Origin: Antedon mediterranea
Lineage: Eukaryota; Echinodermata; Crinoidea; Comatulida; Antedonidae
NCBI RefSeq assembly: GCF_964355755.1
Contig: NC_092671.1
Location: 37,715,304-37,779,303 of the forward strand
Direction of reading: 5' to 3'
DNA: 64,000 nt
The translations under genes were made by a program, and so were the position numbers. Shown here piece after piece: positions 57,803 to 64,000 of this stretch (within the stretch, counting starts at the first letter, position 1; each line of letters starts with the position of its first letter). The notes below the pieces were generated by a model. That model had not been told where the DNA came from, did not search any database, and saw only the letters and a list, made by a program, of their open reading frames with translations.

Positions 57803-58639
57803 ACAAATTTGGTTTTACAGACAATGGCAATGAAATAATAGTAATATTATGATAAACTAAATGCAACCAAGTTCAATTGTTAATAAAATCATATTTTTTG
57901 TGATTATTTTTACATTATTTATGAAACTTTTGACTCCTAAACAAAAGTTGTATTTATGATTGATCCAATGATGTCAAAGAAACTTCTCGTGTCGTAAATA
58001 ACTGTCGTAAATCGCGTGTTGATTGTTTTTGAAAATTTCATATCGTACGGTAAGCATCTTACTAACAAGATTCACTCCCATTGACAGAGAACAGAATATG
58101 AAATTGTGATGTTATTGTTAGTATATCATTATTGTTATTCTAAAATGGTGCATTAAAAAATAACGGTTTGGATACAGATATTACAAAACAATAATTACTT
58201 ACTAAAATTAGAAAAGTGTCCATTTTTTATAATTAAAGTTTATAATGTACTGGATTGAACAGAAGATTGTAAAAACAATATTGTAAAACTTGAGTTCTGT
58301 AGCACTATATTCGCATAATTACAATGATTAGTGGGCTGTTGATTGTTGGAAAGGTTTTTTTCCCATTAATTAGTATTACTTTTCCTGTTGTTGATGGTTA
58401 ATATAAACATCTTTACATTATACTCCTGACAAACTGAAATCTAATAATTAGACTCATCATTTGTTTACACTGTTTCCTTAGCAATACCCATGGTACACCT
58501 ATTACTAATAACCGACTTTAACAACTCTACGTCAAAAATAAATATTTTATCGTGGATTAAAAAGTAGAACGTTACGATTTTAAGAGATGTGAAAGCAAAG
58601 TTGGTCGTAAACTAAACCGGTAGTTAGAAATTTCAAACA
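57803..58639. other. Intron, nothing recognised
   Basis: A ten-codon frame with a weak donor near 57970 is out of phase. No repeats were seen. Confidence 0.4.
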
Positions 58640-59060
58640 AGAAAATAGCGAAGTAGCACAAGTTTGTTTTTTTCTGATGGAAATTGAATCTGATTGTTTT
58701 GTGCAGCAAGTATTAGTGTAAAGTTTTACCCGATAGCTTCAAGAAAATAATGGTATTATGCATGTTGATGTCATAAAATATATTTTTTAATGTACTTTAA
58801 AAATCAGATAACTAACAAGAAAATGTTTTTTTTTCTGGTGGAAATTGAAGCTCATTCTTTTGTGCAGCCAGCATTAGCGTAAAGTTTTACCTGTTAGCTT
58901 CAAGAAAAGAATGGTATTACGTACATTGATGTCATAAAATATATTGTTATAATTTGCTTGTACTTTAAAAATCAGATAACTATTAAACAAGAAAATTGTT
59001 TGATATTTTTTTCTGATGGAAACTCGAAGCTGATTTTTTTTGTGCAGCCGGTATTTCTTA
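58640..59060. repeat. About 160-bp tandem repeat, two and a half units
   Basis: Units share AAGAAAAT, TTTTTTCTGATGGAAATTGA, TTTTGTGCAGC, GTAAAGTTTTACC and GCTTCAAGAAAATAATGGTA, ending AAAAATCAGATAACTA. Starts are near 58640, 58820 and 58990. The repeat also occurs at 56850. Confidence 0.8.
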
Positions 59061-59582
59061 TTATAAGAAAATTTCAAATAAATTTTTGATAAATTGCAGA
59101 TGTCAGTCGAGAATTGCCTTATCGGTATAAAATATATTTATACGTAATGGTTCTATGGAGTTGCGTGATCCTACTGACCAGGCGCCCCCTGCATTGTCTT
59201 CTAATCCTTCTTATTGTCGCATTTGATTATTTTCTGGCAGTGTATACATCGCAAGTTGTAGGTTGTTCATTAACACTTGTTTTCATGTTTGATATTTGTA
59301 CTGTTGAGTGTGACAGGAATTATTAGACTCAACAGAGAAGAATAATGATGGCGCGATGATGTTACGAGAATGAATTCCGTGTACAGTACGTCAACATTGA
59401 CCTATAATTCTCTTTTTAGTTCGCAAAAAACTCGACAAACATTTTCATTACAAATAGAACTTTGCATTTACAAAACAAATCAACATCAGTGATAATCAAC
59501 TGAATTAATTAATTAATTTAAATGTGTACTTTTTTTTAAACTGTTTTCGAAAAACAATTGTGAACAATTGAATGTTGTAATA

Positions 59583-59690
59583 ATAATAATAAAAACTTTA
59601 TTTAATCACGGTAACACTTGTTCACCTCAATGGTGTTTTTCGACAAGGCCGTAAGACATTATACAAATTTAGCAATTAAACAATTAACAA
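59583..59690 (-). repeat. Retrotransposon 3' tail
   Basis: AATAATAATAATAAAAACTT at the left edge and GGTAACACTTGTTCACCTCA, GTTTTTCGACAAGGCCGTAA form, on the minus strand, a tail ending in a TTATTATTATT-complement run. Confidence 0.5.
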
Positions 59691-59699
59691 CAACAGTTT

Positions 59700-60640
59700 A
59701 TCTTAATTTACACTTAAACTTGAATGAATTAGAATTTTACAATAGATTGTAAAAGCCAAATTTACAAAAGAATAAACATTAAAATGAACAGAGCATAAGT
59801 CTATTTTTACTTAAATAATTAAACCTAATACTAAAGATATTAATTAAATTATTATTAATAAGAATTTAACTAAAAACTGAAAATCTTAATTTACACAATC
59901 TACATTAATATTAAATTACGGCATAGAGATATTATAGTGAATAATAATATCTCTAAGATTACAGTAAAATAAATTAGAAACTTTAAAATTTGTACTAGCT
60001 ACAATTGTCTTTTACTTTTATTGTTTCTATTACCATGGTACGTTCATTTTGTTTTTACAGTAAATATTATTGTATGTTTGATGGAGTAAATTTATGGTAC
60101 AAAGATAATAAAATAAAACCAACTACTATGATTAAAATTGTTATAGCAAGCAAAGTAAAATCATTTTCTTGCGAGGGTATATTATTATTATTACTTTTTC
60201 ATAAAACAAATTAGAAACTGACAGAGGTTATATTTATTGTCGCAGAAACATAAATTTGAGATTCACATTGATTTTTTGTATGAACTATGTGTGATAATGA
60301 TACTGTAGTCAACGAATAACAATTATGTGTTTATTTGTTGTTAGTCAAGGAGGATGCTGGTTGTGTACTTTGGTTGTTTTGTCTGTATAAACAGACCCTG
60401 TAATTTTGATACACAATTTGCATTGAAATCTTTAGGAAACAATATTTTGCAGGTTGTCTGTTTCAGGTTTCTTAATTAAGTTTTATCTAAATATTTCACA
60501 AATTTATCTTAAATATTTATCATATCAAATAATCTTCTGTCATGTTGAACATCTTATAACTTATTATCAAGATTAGTATTGAACTATATTACACAACCCT
60601 TACATATTGTCACTTATTCACAAAGGTGCGAGAAACTGTT
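59700..60640. other. Intron, nothing recognised
   Basis: A 41-codon ATG frame at 60355 reaches CAG|GTTGTC in phase 0, but the donor is poor. No repeat was seen. Confidence 0.4.
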
Positions 60641-60778
60641 AAGCTCTGTCTACACTATCAAACTAGTTTAAAAAATGTTATGTGCCTAAATATGGTAGTG
60701 ATGTGACATCATCATGTCCATATATGGGCATATCACATTTTTTGTCACATAAAGTTTGATAGTGTAGACAGTGCTTTA
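60641..60778. mobile_element. MITE-1 copy 15, complete, 160 bp before exon 2
   Basis: AAGCTCTGTCTACACTATCA to GATAGTGTAGACAGTGCTTT, reverse orientation. Its hairpin lies just upstream of the exon 2 splice acceptor. Confidence 0.9.
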
Positions 60779-60782
60779 ATCG

Positions 60783-60938
60783 ATGTGCAGTGTTGTTAAA
60801 GGTAAAAATCGAGTAATTGTAAACCGTGAAGATGGAAAGATGTGGGATATATCCGGCGTTATCAATCACGAATTGATTCCGCTACTCCATCTCGTTTCTA
60901 TTCCCTTGACTTATTCACTTTTTATTCGTGTTTTTCAG
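60783..60938 (+). other. Open frame continuous with exon 2 (possible N-terminal extension)
   Basis: From an ATG at 60783 the frame runs without a stop through the acceptor into exon 2, adding 52 residues that start MCSVVKGKNRVIVNRED. Its 3' part is the pyrimidine-rich acceptor tract, so it most likely is intron. A transcript starting here, or retaining the intron end, would nevertheless give an intact frame. Confidence 0.25.
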
Positions 60939-61053
60939 GAGCTTGTTGGCGGAAACCAGGAGCAGCGAAACTGGAAAGGAATCATCATCTCCCTTCTTGT
61001 CATCATTCTTATTTGTACGATTATCATCGTATGCATCCTTATCGTTACACCAG
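60939..61053 (+). CDS. DPP6/DPP10-like: DPP6/DPP10-like exon 2: juxtamembrane motif and transmembrane helix
   Basis: The exon encodes ELVGGNQEQRNWKG, then a roughly 23-residue hydrophobic helix (IIISLLVIILICTIIIVCI) and LIVTPG. The ELVG.N..QRNWKG block plus helix plus LLTP-like end is characteristic of dipeptidyl-peptidase-like proteins DPP6 and DPP10. These are type II membrane glycoproteins that bind Kv4 channels and speed their trafficking and gating. The acceptor is TTTTTCAG|GAG after a pyrimidine-rich tract and the donor is CCAG|GTCAGT. It begins in phase 0 and ends in phase 1; phase 1 at the end fits the human proteins, where a residue with a G-first codon follows LLTP. All proposed first exons end in phase 0. 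The ectodomain is not in the window, so whether this homologue has lost the catalytic serine cannot be seen. A DPP4-like relative is the main alternative, but QRNWKG favours DPP6/DPP10. Confidence 0.88.
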
Positions 61054-61830
61054 GTCAGTAAAATACTCTGGATTAAAAACCCTGGATTAAATACCCTGGA
61101 TTAAAAAGTTAGACATAATACACTAGGCCCTATATTGTAGTCATTTTATTAAATTTAAAAAAAATATGTATGCACCATTGTTATACCAGGTCAATAAAAT
61201 AACTTATTTTGTTAAAAAAATAAAAAAAAATGATATTAAAATGAAAAATTTTTTACCATTACCATCAATAAATAGATGTTAGTTATCTTTCATTAATCAT
61301 ATTTTTTTAACTTGTTTACGATTTTTCAGTGATATCAGTACTACAATACTGAAGGTGTCTTCACATTAAAGACAGAAATAAAAATGAAGCTAGTATACTA
61401 TTTCATTAATAATTTATTAATTTATTTTATAGTAAAATAACACAAAAGTGATATTTTGTTTCCTATTTTTACCTAATTGTAAAAGTGAATTACAGGTAAA
61501 TAGTCATAATTATACATTATTGAGAAATGTAATACTTTAATTATAGATTTGATGTCTTTAATTTCCCAAAAGCATTTGAAACTTTGAATATATTGCTAGC
61601 TAACCCGAGGATGGGTGAACATAAGATGAATTTGCTTGTAATGGATATCTTTATTGTTGTCGATACAACATTAGATGATTAAAAAACCATGACAAACATG
61701 TTGTATACCCTCAGTGTGATCATAATGAGAATAATGATGATATTCACTTCACTTTTATCCCCTGGTTCTGACCAAATGACAAAACTAAAATTGACAGTTC
61801 GATAAATTCATCTGGTTCCCAATATATTAA
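61054..61830. other. Start of the next intron
   Basis: Opens GTCAGTAAAATA. A short tandem word, CTGGATTAAAAACC, repeats three times at 61067-61108. No further exon of the gene was found up to 64000. Confidence 0.5.
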
Positions 61831-62090
61831 AGATGTATTGTCCCCAAAAACACAAAAAATTATCATTAATAACATCAGTCTTTGAATAGATTATTTTGTT
61901 AATCAAGAGATTACTGATAATAATGTGATGATCAAGTTTTTTCTTTAATCCTTTGTCTGATTTTTACCAAAATGACAAAAAAAATTATAATAATGTGATG
62001 ATAAAGTTTTTCCTGACCAAAATGACAAAAATTAATTTGGCAGTTAATAAATTCATCTGGTTCCCAATATATTAAAGATGTATTGTCTCC
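61740..62090 (+). repeat. Duplicated flank plus MITE-2 left end
   Basis: CATCTGGTTCCCAATATATT followed by AAAGATGTATTGTC occurs at about 61809 and again at about 62051, with related CCAAATGACAAAA sequence before each. The first MITE-2 start (61833-61890) is a fragment. Duplication of flank and element end together suggests unequal exchange. Confidence 0.7.
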
Positions 62091-62400
62091 TAAAAACATG
62101 AAAAATGAAGATTAATAAAACCATTCTTTGTATTTTTAACAAAGTTAATCACTTTGGTAGAAAAAAAACCTTCAAAAATAATGTTTTCAGTTATAAAATG
62201 ACAAAATACGTTTAAATTCAACCAAAGACTCATTGACCAAATTGACTTTTTTGCTTTAAATTACAGTTTTTTCAAGTAAATAATAACATTTTTTTGGCCC
62301 AATTTTGGTCAAAGTGAGTAACTATTATGTGTCATTAAAATGGCATATTCAACAAAAAAATATTTAAATAATTTTTTTCAGGGGGACAATACATCTTTAA
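62072..62400 (+). mobile_element. MITE-2 copy, complete
   Basis: TTAAAGATGTATTGTCTCCT to GGGGGACAATACATCTTTAA. The right end matches the consensus exactly. Confidence 0.88.
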
Positions 62401-62772
62401 GTTTTGAATTTTACTTTTTTGTCTTTGAACCAAAATAACATTTGTACAGCACTAATAAATGTATTTGAAGTATATTATTATGGTACAACACAGAAGATTG
62501 GCTTGAATAATAAATGATCCTAAACTGATTTCCTAAACCTTTATTACATATTTAATGATAACAAAGTATTATTATTTTAAATATGTTTGATGGATATTAT
62601 GCATTCATAATATTAATATCACATTTGCAATGAAAATAATAAATCTACCAGCTTTGTTGAAATCCTTCCTAGGGTTATTGCCCCATGACATTTACATCAA
62701 GTACAATTCCATATTTTTACACTGGATACTGTACCTCAACTTAATAACCTGAAAGACAGGATAAAACATTCT

Positions 62773-62931
62773 TAAGCTCTGTCTAAACTATCAAACTAGT
62801 GTGATGTGCCCAAATATGGTTGTGATATGCTCAAATATAGTAGTGATATGACATCATCATGTCTATATATGGGCACATCACATGTTGTTGTCACATACAG
62901 TAAAGTTTGATTAGTTTAGACAGAGCTTTAA
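62773..62931. mobile_element. MITE-1 copy 16, complete
   Basis: AAGCTCTGTCTAAACTATCA to TTAGTTTAGACAGAGCTTTA, reverse orientation. The left CAAAAAA segment is deleted. Confidence 0.88.
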
Positions 62932-63104
62932 AGACGATATACATTTTTATTAATTAATGTCTATTGAGTTATACAAGCATTTCATATATTTTCCATTCTT
63001 TGTAAAATATTACTTTGAGAATTATCCATGGAACATTCATATTCTAATTCATATTTTGTGATTGATGCATAAGAGTGAATTGTGTATATTGACTACAATA
63101 CACT

Positions 63105-63259
63105 CAGTTCGGTTTCCACTAGGGATACAATGAAGGACGTAACCGCAACGCAAGTAATTTGACCAATCGCAAGCCAATGCAAACTGTCACTTGTGATCGG
63201 TAAACTCACTTGCGGCACGCTTACGTCCTTGCGTTGCGTTTAAGTAGGATCCAGGCTTG
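63105..63259. mobile_element. MITE-3 copy 3, complete
   Basis: Left TTCGGTTTCCACTAGGGATA with GGACGTAACCGCAACGCAAG; right CTTACGTCCTTGCGTTGCGT and GTAGGATCCAGGCTTG mirror it. This copy shows that the family is a near-perfect palindrome. Confidence 0.8.
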
Positions 63260-63733
63260 ATATAAATCACGAAAGAGGATTTTATCTAGTCACTTTAAAT
63301 CTCTATCACCTTGTTACACACTAACTGTATAATTATTAGAAAAGAGACTGATCTATGATGGTTCCCATATTCACGGTCAATATTTACTGTTACTTTGGCA
63401 AACAGCTTTCAATTAAAAGTAGACAATGCCTAGCATCATCTATCCTCTTTCTATAGTTAATGTACATACCTTGTGATTGAATCTATATTAATTATGTTTA
63501 TACTGACTCTTTAAGGGTGTTGTAATCACAAATCATCCCTGCCGATAATTAATCGTGAAAATCATGTGTATATTCAACTGATATAATGAAAGATTTTCAA
63601 TTAATATTAACGTTTAATGATAATAAAGTTAAAATTATTTAAGGAATGGTGTTGCCATTACAAAATTGCTTTCAATATGATGATGCAAAGTATTGTAGCC
63701 ATAACAAGTGAGTTATAAAACTATTTGCCTTTA

Positions 63734-63864
63734 AAGCTCTGTCTACACTATCAAACTAATTTGACTAAAAAGGTATGATGTACCCAAATGACGTCATCGT
63801 ATCCATATATGGGCACATCACATTTTTTGTCGCATAAAGTTTGATAGTGTAGACAGAGCTTTAA
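63734..63864. mobile_element. MITE-1 copy 17, complete, no core repeat
   Basis: AAGCTCTGTCTACACTATCA to GATAGTGTAGACAGAGCTTT. The TATGGTAGTGATATG unit is absent; only ACCCAAATGACGTCATCGTA remains in the centre. Confidence 0.9.
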
Positions 63865-64000
63865 TGGATTTACAATAGTTTTGAATGCTTTTATACAAAA
63901 AATTTCCTTATGAACATAAATCATTACTGAGGCATTTCATGCAAACTAAGTTCTTTGCACTAAAATTATTCTTTAATGCTTCATAATATCCCATTCAAAT

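Noticed and set aside
59114-59326. Hydrophobic 70-codon ORF upstream of exon 2
   Set aside because: It looks like a membrane segment but has no good donor, and a second transmembrane segment would not fit the type II layout.
61054-64000. DPP6/DPP10 exon 3
   Set aside because: No frame resembling the first ectodomain segment after a phase-1 acceptor was found; it must lie beyond the window.

Overview
This is an AT-rich window of animal nuclear DNA with no prokaryotic gene structure: no operons, ribosome binding sites or long ORFs. It looks like invertebrate, probably marine, genomic sequence. The evidence is the low G+C, the several MITE and tRNA-headed SINE families (one with the GCGC-TATATAAATG type of 3' tail common in marine invertebrates), many LINE 3' ends, and split-exon gene structure. 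I cannot name the species; an echinoderm or similar deuterostome would fit but is a guess.

The only recognisable cellular gene is on the + strand and spans most of the window. An exon at 60939-61053 encodes a juxtamembrane motif (ELVGGNQEQRNWKG) and one transmembrane helix. These match exon 2 of the DPP6/DPP10 family, the type II membrane auxiliary subunits of Kv4 potassium channels. Upstream lie at least seven short ATG-to-donor ORFs (11873, 27980, 34074, 38377, 46119, 48367, 53791). Each has a purine at -3 and ends exactly in phase 0 at a plausible 5' splice site, so each would join in frame to ELVGG. I read them as alternative first exons that swap the short cytoplasmic N-terminus. This parallels the alternative first exons known for vertebrate DPP6 and DPP10. 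The catalytic-like ectodomain exons lie beyond 64000.

Everything else is intron or 5' flank filled with repeats. MITE-1 has 17 loci plus one half copy; its ends read AAGCTCTGTCTACACTATC and its internal 21-bp unit varies in copy number. MITE-2 has about 12 copies, with ends TTAAAGATGTATTGTCCCCC. MITE-3 has three copies (GGTTCCCACTAG ends, TTGCGT-rich). Others are a PIF/Harbinger-like element carrying part of a Myb/SANT protein (3107-3893), a foldback element with minisatellite arms (19776-20569) and two further TIR elements (32066-32461, 35541-36330). Three SINE families, a LINE 3' end with a decayed reverse-transcriptase C-terminus (40180-40745) and many minisatellites complete the list.

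By region: 1-11.8 kb is flank rich in minisatellites and a DNA transposon. 11.8-34 kb holds first exons 1-3 among SINEs, a foldback element and MITEs. 34-54 kb holds first exons 3-7. 54-60.9 kb is repeat-dense intron leading to the shared transmembrane exon. 61-64 kb is the next intron.
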